Origin: JAVKBW01 sp964352715
Lineage (GTDB): Bacteria; Pseudomonadota; Alphaproteobacteria; UBA8366; Aestuariispiraceae
Assembly (NCBI GenBank): GCA_964352715.1
Contig: CAYGSU010000020.1
Coordinates: 1 to 54,853, forward strand
Direction of reading: 5' to 3'
DNA length: 54,853 bases
A program made the translations under genes and the position numbers. The stretch's first letter is position 1. Each line of letters starts with the position of its first letter. This document shows positions 16,436 through 26,058 of the stretch, in pieces. Below the pieces are notes generated by a model that saw only the letters and a list, made by a program, of their open reading frames with translations, had not been told where the DNA came from and did not search any database.

Positions 16436-17089
16436 ATGCGTCGATTTACAGTCGTTCTCACTGCCGGTGCCGCCCTGTCCCTGACGGCCCTGCCCGCCTT
16501 CGCGGAACCGACAGCCCTTGTAGAAGACATTTCAACCGACAGGAACGACGTCCAGCTGATGGACTATCTTGAACCGGGCATGGTGATCGAACTTGCGCCC
16601 GATGAAACGCTGACCGTCGGCTACCTGCTTTCCTGCATTCAGGAAACCATAACCGGTGGAAGTGTGACCATCGGCGAGGATGAAAGCGTGGTTTCCGGCG
16701 GCGCCGTGGAAACCGAACAGGTCGATTGCGACGGCGGACCGATCGTGGCGGCTGTCGGTGGGGCGGAAGTGGAAGCCGGGGCGGCGGCATTCCGGGCCGG
16801 CAGCGCCAAGGAACTGCCATTGCCGGACCGCATCATCTTCGGCCTCAGCCCGATCGTGAAACTGTCCGCCGATGCCCCGTCGCTGACCCTGAGCCGGCTT
16901 GACGAAGACGAAACGGAACAGTCGATTCCCGCCTCGGGCCGGATCATCGACTTCGAAAAAATCGGGCTGGTGCTGGCGCATGGCGGCACCTATACGCTGA
17001 CCGCCGGCGAAAGAGGCATGGTCTTCAAGGTATCGCGTCTGGCGGAAAAAACAGGCGTACCGCCTGTGGCGCGCCTGCTGCCGCTTTGA
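16436..17089 (+). CDS. Secreted protein of unknown function
   Basis: A 217-residue protein with signal peptide MRRFTVVLTAGAALSLTALP, cleaved near AFA-EPT. The mature part is acidic. It has GMVIELAPDETLTVGYLLSCIQE near residue 50 and a later ERGMVFKVSRLA segment, and two Cys. I recognise no family. GGAGA eight bases ahead of ATG supports this start. It lies 48 bp upstream of the CHASE2 adenylate cyclase on the same strand and could be a periplasmic partner of that sensor. Confidence 0.7.
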   Translation: MRRFTVVLTAGAALSLTALPAFAEPTALVEDISTDRNDVQLMDYLEPGMVIELAPDETLTVGYLLSCIQETITGGSVTIGEDESVVSGGAVETEQVDCDGGPIVAAVGGAEVEAGAAAFRAGSAKELPLPDRIIFGLSPIVKLSADAPSLTLSRLDEDETEQSIPASGRIIDFEKIGLVLAHGGTYTLTAGERGMVFKVSRLAEKTGVPPVARLLPL

Positions 17090-17137
17090 CGTTGCGCCTG
17101 CAGTGATTGCCGGCCTGACCGGACCCTAAAGTCGACC

Positions 17138-18696
17138 ATGGCAATGGCCAGCAAATCCAAGCCGAAACTGGCGATCTTCGGGTCGGTGCAAAACCTTGTC
17201 GCCTCGCTGGTTATCGTCGCGGCTGCAGTTCTGCTGGTCGCATTGCTGAACCCGGACGGCCTGTCCGATTCCGACGATGACGGCGGCATTTTCGGTATCG
17301 AGCTGGATGCGTTCTATCTGCCCGGTTTCGATATCGACGCCCTGCATTACCTGCGGCAACAATTCATCCCGAACGAACGGCCACCGCTGGAGTCCCCAAC
17401 CGTTGTCGTCGCCATCGATGAATCCACNNNNNNNNNNNNNNNNNNNNNNNNNNNNNNNNNNNNNNNNNNNNNNNNNNNNNNNNNNNNNNNNNNNNNNNNN
17501 NNNNNNNNNNNNNNNNNNNNNNNNNNNTGCATGCGACCGCCGTCAACAACCTGATCGAACGCAATGTGCTTGAAAGACCGTCGACCGCGACCCGAATCCT
17601 GTCGCTAATTCTGTTTTCAGGCATCATGGTGATGGTGGCGATGAAATACCGGCCGCAGGCCAGCACGCTGGTCTGGCTGGTGCTGGCTATTGTCTGGGCA
17701 GGCGTCGCGACAATCGCATTCGCCTCCACCTTCATCCTGCCGCTGACCGAACCAATTCTGGCGGGCTTCCTGAGCACCGTCGGCGCGATTGGCTACCGGT
17801 ATGTCACCACAGACCGGCAGCGCGCGCTGATCCACAAGTCCTTCGAACTGTATCTCGACCCCAATGTCATCGACGAGATGATCGAAAGCGGCAATGTGCC
17901 GAAGCTGGGCGGGGAAAGCCGCGAACTGACGTGCTTTTTCTCGGATATCGCCTCGTTCTCGAAGATTTCCGAGAAGATGGATTCGCACGAACTGGTCGAG
18001 TTCCTGAATATCTATTTCAGCATCATCGGCAAGCACATCAAGGACCATAACGGCATCATCGAACGGTTCATGGGCGATGCGGTGATCGCGATCTTCGGCG
18101 CACCGAAGCCCGACGCGGACCACGCCTATAATTGTGTGGCCTGCACCATGGCGATCCAGAAGGATCTGGTCGAGGCGCAGGACCAGTTCAAGATTCCCGG
18201 CGGCATGGAAGTCATCACCCGCGTCGGCGTGAATTCCGGCATCATGACGGTGGGGAATGTCGGCGCTGAAGGGCGGATTTCCTACACCGCAATGGGCGAT
18301 GCGATGAACCTCGCCGCGCGCCTTGAATCCGGCGGCAAGCAGTTCGGCAGCACGCTGATGGTCGGCGATAATACCTGGGAATTGTGCAAGGACCGTTTCG
18401 AATGGCGGATTCTGGACCGGGTTCGTGTCGTCGGGCGGGCGCAACCGGTTACGCTTCGCGAGCCGCTTGGTCGTCCGGGAGAGGTCGATCCGGCCGTTCT
18501 CGAAAACCGCGACCGCTTCGAAGCGGCGCTGGCCCTCAGAACAGAGCGCAAATTCGACGCGGCGCTGACGGAATATCAGGCATTGGCGAAAACCGGCGAC
18601 AAGGGGGCCGAAAGCGCCGCCGGGCGGGTGCAGGCGATGATCGACAACCCGCCGCCAGATGATTGGGACGGCGTACTCGACCTGACCTCAAAGTAG
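17138..18696 (+). CDS. CHASE2-domain adenylate cyclase (interrupted by assembly gap)
   Basis: The N-terminal part has a membrane helix (about residues 18-36), then a CHASE2 start (LPGFDIDALHYLRQQF, PTVVVAIDEST). The 100-N gap follows. Coding resumes with HATAVNNLIERNVL, typical of the end of CHASE2, then hydrophobic segments, then a class III cyclase (FFSDIASFSKIS, RFMGDAVIAIFGAP, AMGDAMNLAARLE). Both metal-binding Asp and the transition-state N/R are present, so it should be active on ATP. The frames before and after the gap differ when 100 N is counted, so the true gap length is not 100. CHASE2 would sense a periplasmic signal. The next gene carries a cNMP-binding domain. Confidence 0.88.
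17428..17527. other. Assembly gap, 100 N
   Basis: A run of exactly 100 N inside the CHASE2 cyclase gene. The reading frame shifts by two across it, and most of the CHASE2 domain is missing, so the run is a placeholder and not a measured length. Confidence 0.95.
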
Positions 18697-18820
18697 GGAT
18701 AAGCTCACTTTCTGATCTGGGGAGACGAAAGCGACAACAGGGTAATGAATTGATAGCGTGCCGGGTCTGTAGAGAGCCGGCACGGTTGAATTCGGTATAG
18801 CCTGTTTTCGGGGGATGACG

Positions 18821-21800
18821 ATGGAACGCAGTATGTTTGCCTTCATATGGCGAAACAGTAAGCGCCAACAGATTATTGCGTTGCTGGTTACCTTTGCGTC
18901 CTTCCCGTTTCTGTATTTTTCACTCGATCTCCCCAAAATCATCATCAACAAGGCAATCCAGGGCGACCCGGAAGCTTTTCCGACCAGGAAATTCGACTTC
19001 ACGCTTGATGTATTCGGCAACCAGCTCTTCACCTTTGACGGCATCTCGATGGACCAGATCACCTATCTGATGGTGCTGTGCTTCATGTTTCTGGCGCTGG
19101 TCTTTGTTAATGGCGGCTTCAAGATGAAGATCAACACGTTCAAGGGCGTGATGGCCGAACGCCTGCTGCGCCGACTGCGTTATGATCTTTTAAGCCACAC
19201 CCTGCGGTTTCCGCTGCCGCAGTTTCAGAAGACATCGCAAGGCGAAATCGTCAGCATGGTGGTGCAGGAAGTCGAACCGTTGGGCGGGTTCTTTGGCGAC
19301 GCCTTTACGCTTGTCGCGTTTCAGGGCGGCATGTTCGCCACGATCATGGCATTCATGTTTGCACAGGACTGGCGCATCGGCCTTGCCGCCTTCGCCATGA
19401 TCCCGGTTCAGGGATACATCATCCCGAAAATGCAGAAGAAAATTAATCTGCTTGGCAAGGAACGGGTGAAACAGGCGCGCGCACTTTCAGGCCGGATCAG
19501 CGAAGTCGCGGGCGGCGTGCAAGACGTGCATGCCAACGATGCGTCCGGGTTTATCCTCTCGGATATCGGCGGCCGGCTGGGGCGTATCTTCATCATTCGT
19601 TTCGAGATCTACCAGCGCAAGTTCTTCATGAAGTTCGTCAACAACTTCCTGGGCCAGCTGACGCCGTTCTTTTTCTATTCCATCGGCGGCTATCTGGCGA
19701 TAACCGGCGAGTTGACGGTTGGCGCACTGGTCGCCGCGCTGGCGGCCTACAAGGATCTGGCCGCGCCCTGGAAAGAACTGCTGAACTACTATCAGCAACT
19801 TGCTGACGCCAAAATAAAATACGATGCCGTCGTCAGCCAGTTCGAACCGGAAGGGCTTCTTCCGGTTGAGCAGCAGACCAACGCGCCGGCGGAAATTCCC
19901 CATCTCGACCAAACAATCTCCGCCAACAACATGACCTTCACCGATGATGACGGGGTGCGGATCATCGACGGCGCGCATTTTACCATCGATGCAAAGACCA
20001 AGGTCGCCTTTCTCTCAACGAACGGTACCGCGAAGCAGACGCTGTCGCAGTTGCTGGGCCGGTTGCTGAAGCCCAGCAACGGGAAGCTGACCGTCGGATC
20101 GGAGAACATGAGCGATCTGCACGAGGGCGTTACCGGCCGTCGCATCAGCGTCATGACGGCGGATCCTGTCTTCTTCAACACATCCATCGCCAATAACGTG
20201 TTTCTGGGGTTACAGCATGTACCGCCGGAAGAAACAGATGTCGACGATGAGCGCCGGACGGAAATCCATGAAGCGCTGGAGTCCGGCAATTCGCCGCACC
20301 GGTTCGATCTCGACTGGACGGATTACGGCCAGTCCGGACTGGACAGTCATGAAATGTTGATGCGGCGCACGACCGATCTGGTGAGTCAGTTCGATCTCGA
20401 CGAGGACATGTACTCGCTGGGTCTGCGGCAGACGATCAACCCTGACGCCAATCCGAAGCTGGCCGAAAAAATCCTCACTGCGCGTGGCCGGATGCGCGAC
20501 GAGCTGGACCGGTTGCATCTGTCCGACCTGGTGCGGCCCTACGATTTCGACGAATACAATACCTATGCCTCGGTTGCCGATAACATCCTGTTCGGCGAAC
20601 CGATCGGCGTAAAGTTCGCGCATGACACACTGGGCGCGAACAAGGTGGTGCTGTCCGTTCTGGACGAATTCGACCTGCGGCCGACCTTTCTGGATATCGG
20701 CATACGCTGCGCGGAACTGATGGTGGAACTGTTCCAGGATCTGCCGCCGGGCCACGCCTTTTTCGAACAGTACAGCTTTATTGATGAAGACTTGTTGCCC
20801 GATCTGAAATCGATCCTTCGGCAGGTCAAGCAGACCGGAGCGGAAAACCTTGTCGGACAGGACAAGGAAATCGTCATGTCCCTGCCCTTCAAGCTGACGG
20901 TGCAGCGACACCGCCTGGGTCTGATCGATGACGCGTTGCAGGAAAAACTGGTCAAGGTGCGGCATCGGTTGCAGGAAACGCATCCTGAAATCTACAAAAT
21001 GGATGTGCAGTTCTACGACGTTGAAACCTACAATACCGGCCTAAACCTTCTCGATAACGTCTTGTTCGGCAAGATCGTGCATGGACGATCCGATGCGAAC
21101 ACACGGGTGCTGGAAGCGCTGACCGGCGTTGTCGAGGAACTTGACCTGTGGAACGATATCATCGCCACCGCCTTTGAATTCAGCGCCGGCATCGGCGGTT
21201 CAAAGCTTTCGGCTGCGCAACGCCAGAAAATGGGCCTGCTTCGGGCCGTGCTGAAAAAACCGGACCTGTTGATCTTCAATGAAGCGCTGAGCGCGCTCGA
21301 TGCCGAAAAGCAGCGCCAGCTAGTTGTTCAACTTGCGGAAGACCTGCCGGACGCAACCTTCATTTCCGTCGGCACGGAAGCGCCGGCCGGGATCGATTTC
21401 GACCAGGTGTTTCAAATCCAGAATGGCCGAATTTCGGCCACCGGCGATACGGTGCGCGCCCAGCCGGCGCCGGAGGAAGCCGAAGTCGAAACCGAGGGCG
21501 ATGGCGATCTGGGAGCAGAAACCCGTCTGCTGCGCGAACTGCCGCTGTTCGCCAATCTGGATTCCAGCAAGCTGCGGCTGCTCGCCTTTACGTCCGACAG
21601 GAAAACCTATCGTCCCGGCGAGATCGTGGTGCAACAGGGTGATTACGGCGATGCCGCCTATGTGGTTCTGGACGGATCGGCCGAAGTCGTTCTGCAGGGC
21701 GACAGCGGCGAAGAAACAAAGCTGTACACGATGGAGGCCGGCCAGGTTCTGGGCGAACTCGCCATGCTGTGCGACACCCCGCGTTCCGCTACTGTTCGGG

Positions 21801-21946
21801 CGGTAACGGACCTCACAGCCCTGAAGCTGAACCGGGATGTATTCGTTGAACTGGCCCGCCAGGATCCGTTCTTCTCGTTCGAGATGACGCGTGACCTGGG
21901 CCAGCGCCTGCTTCGCACCACGGCGGAACTGAACTCACGCCGTTGA
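18821..21946 (+). CDS. Giant ABC transporter with degenerate, expanded NBD and cNMP-binding domain
   Basis: A 1041-residue protein. Residues 10-320 form an exporter-type membrane domain. The NBD begins near 365: a weakened Walker A (STNGTAKQT near 395), Q-loop region without Gln (VMTADPVFF), then a long insertion. A signature-like SKLSAAQRQ lies near 794, and a Walker B-like LLIFNEALSALD near 815 has Asn for the usual Asp. The motif (A/L)DN(I/V)LFG, or its relative ANNVFLG, occurs three times (about 454, 587 and 745). Residues 904-1041 are a cyclic-nucleotide-binding domain with GELAMLCDTPRSATV, a normal phosphate-binding cassette. The start at 18821 has GGGGG six bases upstream. It lies 124 bp after the adenylate cyclase. 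Confidence 0.88.
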   Translation: MERSMFAFIWRNSKRQQIIALLVTFASFPFLYFSLDLPKIIINKAIQGDPEAFPTRKFDFTLDVFGNQLFTFDGISMDQITYLMVLCFMFLALVFVNGGFKMKINTFKGVMAERLLRRLRYDLLSHTLRFPLPQFQKTSQGEIVSMVVQEVEPLGGFFGDAFTLVAFQGGMFATIMAFMFAQDWRIGLAAFAMIPVQGYIIPKMQKKINLLGKERVKQARALSGRISEVAGGVQDVHANDASGFILSDIGGRLGRIFIIRFEIYQRKFFMKFVNNFLGQLTPFFFYSIGGYLAITGELTVGALVAALAAYKDLAAPWKELLNYYQQLADAKIKYDAVVSQFEPEGLLPVEQQTNAPAEIPHLDQTISANNMTFTDDDGVRIIDGAHFTIDAKTKVAFLSTNGTAKQTLSQLLGRLLKPSNGKLTVGSENMSDLHEGVTGRRISVMTADPVFFNTSIANNVFLGLQHVPPEETDVDDERRTEIHEALESGNSPHRFDLDWTDYGQSGLDSHEMLMRRTTDLVSQFDLDEDMYSLGLRQTINPDANPKLAEKILTARGRMRDELDRLHLSDLVRPYDFDEYNTYASVADNILFGEPIGVKFAHDTLGANKVVLSVLDEFDLRPTFLDIGIRCAELMVELFQDLPPGHAFFEQYSFIDEDLLPDLKSILRQVKQTGAENLVGQDKEIVMSLPFKLTVQRHRLGLIDDALQEKLVKVRHRLQETHPEIYKMDVQFYDVETYNTGLNLLDNVLFGKIVHGRSDANTRVLEALTGVVEELDLWNDIIATAFEFSAGIGGSKLSAAQRQKMGLLRAVLKKPDLLIFNEALSALDAEKQRQLVVQLAEDLPDATFISVGTEAPAGIDFDQVFQIQNGRISATGDTVRAQPAPEEAEVETEGDGDLGAETRLLRELPLFANLDSSKLRLLAFTSDRKTYRPGEIVVQQGDYGDAAYVVLDGSAEVVLQGDSGEETKLYTMEAGQVLGELAMLCDTPRSATVRAVTDLTALKLNRDVFVELARQDPFFSFEMTRDLGQRLLRTTAELNSRR

Positions 21947-22131
21947 CCCCGTCGGGTAGCAGTCGGCAGGTCGCCGCCTGCGGATGACGCTTTACGGACG
22001 GATTTAGGCGCAAGACCGCAATTGCTGAAGCTCTGCCATGTCCTAAATGGGCGAAACCAAAAAACGATGTCGCTGGCGCCAAAAAACACAGGGTCCGGCG
22101 CATCTTCATGTCAGCTCCAAGGAAATCTTCA

Positions 22132-23040
22132 ATGACCGATACCGTTGTCAGTTCAGCCAAAAAAGAAATCGTCATCGGTTTCAATCGGCCGTTTTGCATC
22201 ATTGGCGAGCGCATCAACCCGACCGGCCGCAAGAAACTGGCTGCTGAAATGAAGGCCGGTGACTTTTCGACCGTTGAAGCCGACACCATCGCTCAGGTTC
22301 AGGCCGGCGCACACATGCTGGACGTCAATGCCGGTATACCGCTGGCCGACGAACCGCAAATTCTGGCAGACACGATCAGGCTGGTACAAAGCCTCGTCGA
22401 TGTGCCGCTGTGCATCGACAGTTCCATTGTCGCAGCACTTGAGGCCGGTCTTGAAGCCTACCAGGGCAAACCGCTGCTGAACTCGGTCACGGGCGAAGAA
22501 GAACGCCTGGAAGTCGTTCTGCCGATGGTGAAAAAATACGGTTGTGCAGTGGTTGGCATTTCGAACGACGAGACCGGTATTTCGGAAGACCCGAACGTGC
22601 GTTACGAAGTTGCCAAGAAAATCGTCGAACGCGCTGCGGATTACGGCATTCCCAAAAGCGACATCCTGATCGACCCGCTGATCATGCCAATCGGTGCACT
22701 TGGATCGGCCGGGCGCGGAGCGCTGGACCTGATTCGCCGTCTGCGCACCGAACTGGAAGTCAACACGACCTGCGGCGCTTCGAATATCAGCTTCGGCCTG
22801 CCGAACCGGCACGCGCTGAACGCTTCGTTCCTTGCCATGGCTGTTGGCGCCGGCATGACATCGGCCATCCTGAACCCGCTTCATCAGGAAGAAGTGGTCG
22901 GTCTGCTGGGTGCGGACGTGATCGCAGGGCACGACAAGGATTGCGCCAAATGGATCAAACGGTTCCGCGAACCGACGCCGGAAGGCGAAGTTTCAGGTGC
23001 TCGCGGCGGCAGAGGCGAACGTCGCCGCCGCAAAGCCTAG
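22132..23040 (+). CDS. Methyl-THF:corrinoid methyltransferase (DHPS-like)
   Basis: A 302-residue TIM-barrel of the pterin-binding/MtrH-MetH family that moves a methyl group between corrinoid and tetrahydrofolate. Visible motifs: IGERINPTGRKK near 23, GAHMLDVNAG, LCIDSS, LNSVTGEEERLE, DPLIMPIG, GASNISFGLPNR and GADVIAGHD. It resembles the AcsE-type methyltransferase in length. The last 14 residues are Arg/Gly-rich (GARGGRGERRRRKA), beyond the usual barrel end. AAGGAA seven bases upstream sets the start. It is first of a three-gene operon with the activase (42 bp on) and a MetF-like gene. Confidence 0.88.
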   Translation: MTDTVVSSAKKEIVIGFNRPFCIIGERINPTGRKKLAAEMKAGDFSTVEADTIAQVQAGAHMLDVNAGIPLADEPQILADTIRLVQSLVDVPLCIDSSIVAALEAGLEAYQGKPLLNSVTGEEERLEVVLPMVKKYGCAVVGISNDETGISEDPNVRYEVAKKIVERAADYGIPKSDILIDPLIMPIGALGSAGRGALDLIRRLRTELEVNTTCGASNISFGLPNRHALNASFLAMAVGAGMTSAILNPLHQEEVVGLLGADVIAGHDKDCAKWIKRFREPTPEGEVSGARGGRGERRRRKA

Positions 23041-23082
23041 CGGCCCGCAACCCGGCTGCTTGAACGGAGCCCTGCCGATATC

Positions 23083-25116
23083 ATGCTGACAGACAAAGAA
23101 ACCAAAACGGCCCGTATTGTTTTCACTCCGTCTGGCAAGCGCGGTACGTTCGCGAAGGGAACGTCCGTGCTTGAAGCGGCGCGCGAGCTCGGCGTCGATC
23201 TCGATTCGGTGTGCGGCGGGCGCGGCATCTGCGGGCGCTGTCAGATCGTCCAAAGCACCGGTGATTACGCGAAACACGGCATCAAGAGCCTCGACGTCAA
23301 TCTGACTGACTGGAACGAGGTGGAAACACGGTATTCCTCCAAACGCCAGATGAAGGAGCACCGCCGGCTGGGCTGTCAGGCGAAGCTGAAGGGCGACGTC
23401 GTCATCGATGTGCCGCCGGACAGTCAGGTCCATAAGCAGGTTGTGCGGAAGCGGGCTGAAGTCCGCAATATCGAAATCGATCCGATTATTCGTCTTCACT
23501 ATATCGAAGTCGACGAGCCGGACATGCACCATCCGTCCGGCGATCTGGAACGGGTTGAACGCGCGATCCTGGAGCAATGGGGTATCGATCTGGAGGAAAC
23601 CGATCTTCCGGTACTGCGGACCCTGCAGAAAGCCCTGCGCGACGGCGACTGGAAAGTCACTGCCGCTGTACGAAACAATCACAAGCTGATCTATGTCTGG
23701 CCGGGCCTGCACGAGGAATCCTTCGGTGCGGCGGTCGATATCGGCTCGACCACCATGTCGGTCCATCTTTGCAACCTGCAGACCGGCGAAGTTGCCGCCT
23801 CTGTCGGCGCAATGAACCCGCAGATCCGGTTCGGCGAGGATCTGATGAGCCGGGTTTCCTATGTCATGATGAATCCGGGCGGCGAAGCGGAACTTACCGA
23901 AGCCGTGCAGGATGCCCTCGGCACGCTGCTTGCGCAGGCGGCGATGGAAGCCAAAATCGACGTAACGGATATTCTCGATCTGGTTCTGGTCGGCAATCCG
24001 ATCATGCATCACCTGATGCTGGGTATTAACCCGGTCGAGCTCGGCTGGGCGCCCTTCGCGCTGGTGACCAACCAGCCGTTCCGGTGCTGGGCAAGCGAAA
24101 TCGGGCTTTCCGGTAAAACCAATCCGGGCGCCCGCGCCTATTTCCTTCCCTGCGTCGCCGGCCATGTCGGGGCGGATGCCGCTGCAGTCGTTCTGGCGGA
24201 AGGCCCGCAGTATCGCGATGAAATCACCCTTGTTGTCGATGTCGGCACCAATGCTGAAATCATTCTCGGCAACAAGAAGCGGCTACTGGCCTGTTCAAGC
24301 CCGACCGGCCCTGCCCTGGAAGGGGCGCAGATTTCCAGCGGCCAGCGCGCCGCGCCGGGGGCAATCGAACGGGTGCGGATCGACCGTGAAACGCTGGAAC
24401 CCCGATTCAAGGTGATCGGCAGCGATCTGTGGTCGGATGATGAGGGTTTCGACGCCAGCATCAAGAAGATCGGCGTTACCGGCATTTGCGGTTCCGGCAT
24501 TATCGAAGTCATGGCCGAGATGTTTCTGTGCGGTATGATCACCACAGACGGCATCGTTGACGGCACCAAGGCCACACACACCGACCGGCTGGTCAATGAA
24601 GGCCGCACCTTCTCGTACATCCTGCATCGCGGGGAACCGGAAATCAGGGTGACACAGGCAGATGTGCGGGCCATCCAGCTTGCCAAGGGCGCGCTGATCG
24701 CCGGAGCACAACTGCTGAGTGACAAGCTGGGCAAGCGACCGGAACGGGTTGTGCTGGCCGGCGCATTCGGCAGCCATATCGACCCGAAATACGCCATGGT
24801 GCTGGGTCTGATCCCGGATTGCCCGCTCGACATGGTCGCTTCGGTCGGTAACGCAGCCGGTACCGGTGCGCGTATCGCCCTGCTTAACAAAAAGGCCCGC
24901 GATGAAATTCGCCTGACCGTCCGGCGGATCGACAAGGTTGAAACTGCGGTAGAGCCGCGGTTCCAGGAACATTTCGTGGGTGCGATGGCCATCCCGCACA
25001 AGACAGAGCCGTATACAAATCTGCGCGCAGCTGTCGACATGCCGGCGCCATCGGTAGCACCGGAACCCGCTGACGGAGACGAGGCCGGCGGTCGCCGCCG
25101 TCGTCGCCGACGCTAA
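23083..25116 (+). CDS. Corrinoid activation protein: 2Fe-2S + ASKHA (RACo/RamA-like)
   Basis: A 677-residue ATP-dependent reductive activator that returns Co(II) corrinoid to Co(I). The N-terminal ferredoxin domain has Cys44-x5-Cys50-x2-Cys53 and Cys98. The C-terminal ASKHA/DUF4445 part has FGAAVDIGSTTMSVHL near 222, VGNPIMHHLMLG, VDVGTNAEI, GICGSGIIEVMAEM and LAGAFGSHIDPKYA. The chain ends in a tail of seven Arg. It is the middle gene between the methyltransferase and the MetF-like gene, which is what a corrinoid methyl-transfer operon needs. Confidence 0.92.
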   Translation: MLTDKETKTARIVFTPSGKRGTFAKGTSVLEAARELGVDLDSVCGGRGICGRCQIVQSTGDYAKHGIKSLDVNLTDWNEVETRYSSKRQMKEHRRLGCQAKLKGDVVIDVPPDSQVHKQVVRKRAEVRNIEIDPIIRLHYIEVDEPDMHHPSGDLERVERAILEQWGIDLEETDLPVLRTLQKALRDGDWKVTAAVRNNHKLIYVWPGLHEESFGAAVDIGSTTMSVHLCNLQTGEVAASVGAMNPQIRFGEDLMSRVSYVMMNPGGEAELTEAVQDALGTLLAQAAMEAKIDVTDILDLVLVGNPIMHHLMLGINPVELGWAPFALVTNQPFRCWASEIGLSGKTNPGARAYFLPCVAGHVGADAAAVVLAEGPQYRDEITLVVDVGTNAEIILGNKKRLLACSSPTGPALEGAQISSGQRAAPGAIERVRIDRETLEPRFKVIGSDLWSDDEGFDASIKKIGVTGICGSGIIEVMAEMFLCGMITTDGIVDGTKATHTDRLVNEGRTFSYILHRGEPEIRVTQADVRAIQLAKGALIAGAQLLSDKLGKRPERVVLAGAFGSHIDPKYAMVLGLIPDCPLDMVASVGNAAGTGARIALLNKKARDEIRLTVRRIDKVETAVEPRFQEHFVGAMAIPHKTEPYTNLRAAVDMPAPSVAPEPADGDEAGGRRRRRRR

Positions 25117-25142
25117 CACCATTTTTGACAGGAGATTTGTCG

Positions 25143-26042
25143 ATGTCGGAAACACAGCAGATCATCGACTTCATGCAGGGCGCGACAGTCGAAGTAACGC
25201 CGGGTCAGGCCGAAAAGGTTGAAAACTTCCGTGAGATTTTGGCGGAAGGCCAGATCGTTTACGTAACCTTCCTGCCTGGGTCGGACATCAACGACACCAT
25301 CAAGACGGTGCAGCAATTGCGCGGGGATGGCATGGAGCCAGTGCCGCATCTGGCCGCCCGGTCGATCCCGAACAAGGCATTCCTGGAAGACGCCCTGAAG
25401 CGGCTGACCGGCGAAGCCGGGGTTGCCGAAGTGCTGCTGATCGGCGGTGGCGTCGACAAGCCGGTCGGCGACTATCATTCGACAATCCAGATTCTGCAGA
25501 CCGGCCTGCTTGAAAAGTACGGCATTAAAAAAGCCGGTATCGCCGGCCATCCGGAAGGCAGTCCCGATATCTCGGATACCGATATCGCCATGGCGCTGGC
25601 GCAGAAGAACAAGTACGCCAAGGAAAGCGGCATGGAAATGTATGTCACGACGCAGTTCTGCTTCGAGGCCGAGCCGATCATCGCGTGGGACAAGAAAATC
25701 CGCGCCCAGGGTAACGAACTGCCGATCCATATCGGCATCCCCGGTCTGGCGACGGTCAAGACCCTGTTGAAACATGCGCAGGCCTGCGGCATCGGAAATT
25801 CAATGCGCTTCCTGAAAAAACAGGCCATGAACGTGACCAAGCTGATGACCGTCAATGCGCCTGACAAGCTGGTCCGCGAACTGGCAGCCTATCACGCCAA
25901 CGACCCGGCCTGCGGCATCACTGTCGCCCATATGTATCCGCTGGGTGGCTTGAAAAAGACAGCCGCCTTTACACGGGCGGTGCAGGACGGCCATTTCGAA
26001 CTGAAGAAATCCGGCTTCTCGCTGACCGTATCGATCGACTGA
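25143..26042 (+). CDS. Divergent MetF-like methylene-THF reductase homologue
   Basis: A 299-residue flavin TIM-barrel homologue of MetF. Kept: PHLAAR at 68-73, AGHPEGSPD, TTQFCFE (Gln for folate), IGIPGL. Changed: the SFEFFP strand of MetF reads VYVTFLPG at 40-46, with Thr42 where the catalytic Glu should be; the SVTYGA segment is missing; ALRGD reads LIGGGVDKP. It may still bind FAD and methyl-THF, perhaps running in the oxidative direction, but this is inference. AGGAG precedes the ATG at 25143. It is last in the operon, 26 bp after the activase. Confidence 0.8.
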   Translation: MSETQQIIDFMQGATVEVTPGQAEKVENFREILAEGQIVYVTFLPGSDINDTIKTVQQLRGDGMEPVPHLAARSIPNKAFLEDALKRLTGEAGVAEVLLIGGGVDKPVGDYHSTIQILQTGLLEKYGIKKAGIAGHPEGSPDISDTDIAMALAQKNKYAKESGMEMYVTTQFCFEAEPIIAWDKKIRAQGNELPIHIGIPGLATVKTLLKHAQACGIGNSMRFLKKQAMNVTKLMTVNAPDKLVRELAAYHANDPACGITVAHMYPLGGLKKTAAFTRAVQDGHFELKKSGFSLTVSID

Positions 26043-26058
26043 TCCGGCGGGAATGAAC

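Noticed and set aside
21947..22131. A possible cobalamin riboswitch or terminator ahead of the methyltransferase-activase operon.
   Set aside because: There is only a short G+C hairpin (GCAGG/CCTGC near 21966-21981) without a T-tract, and no B12-box-like sequence that I could recognise.
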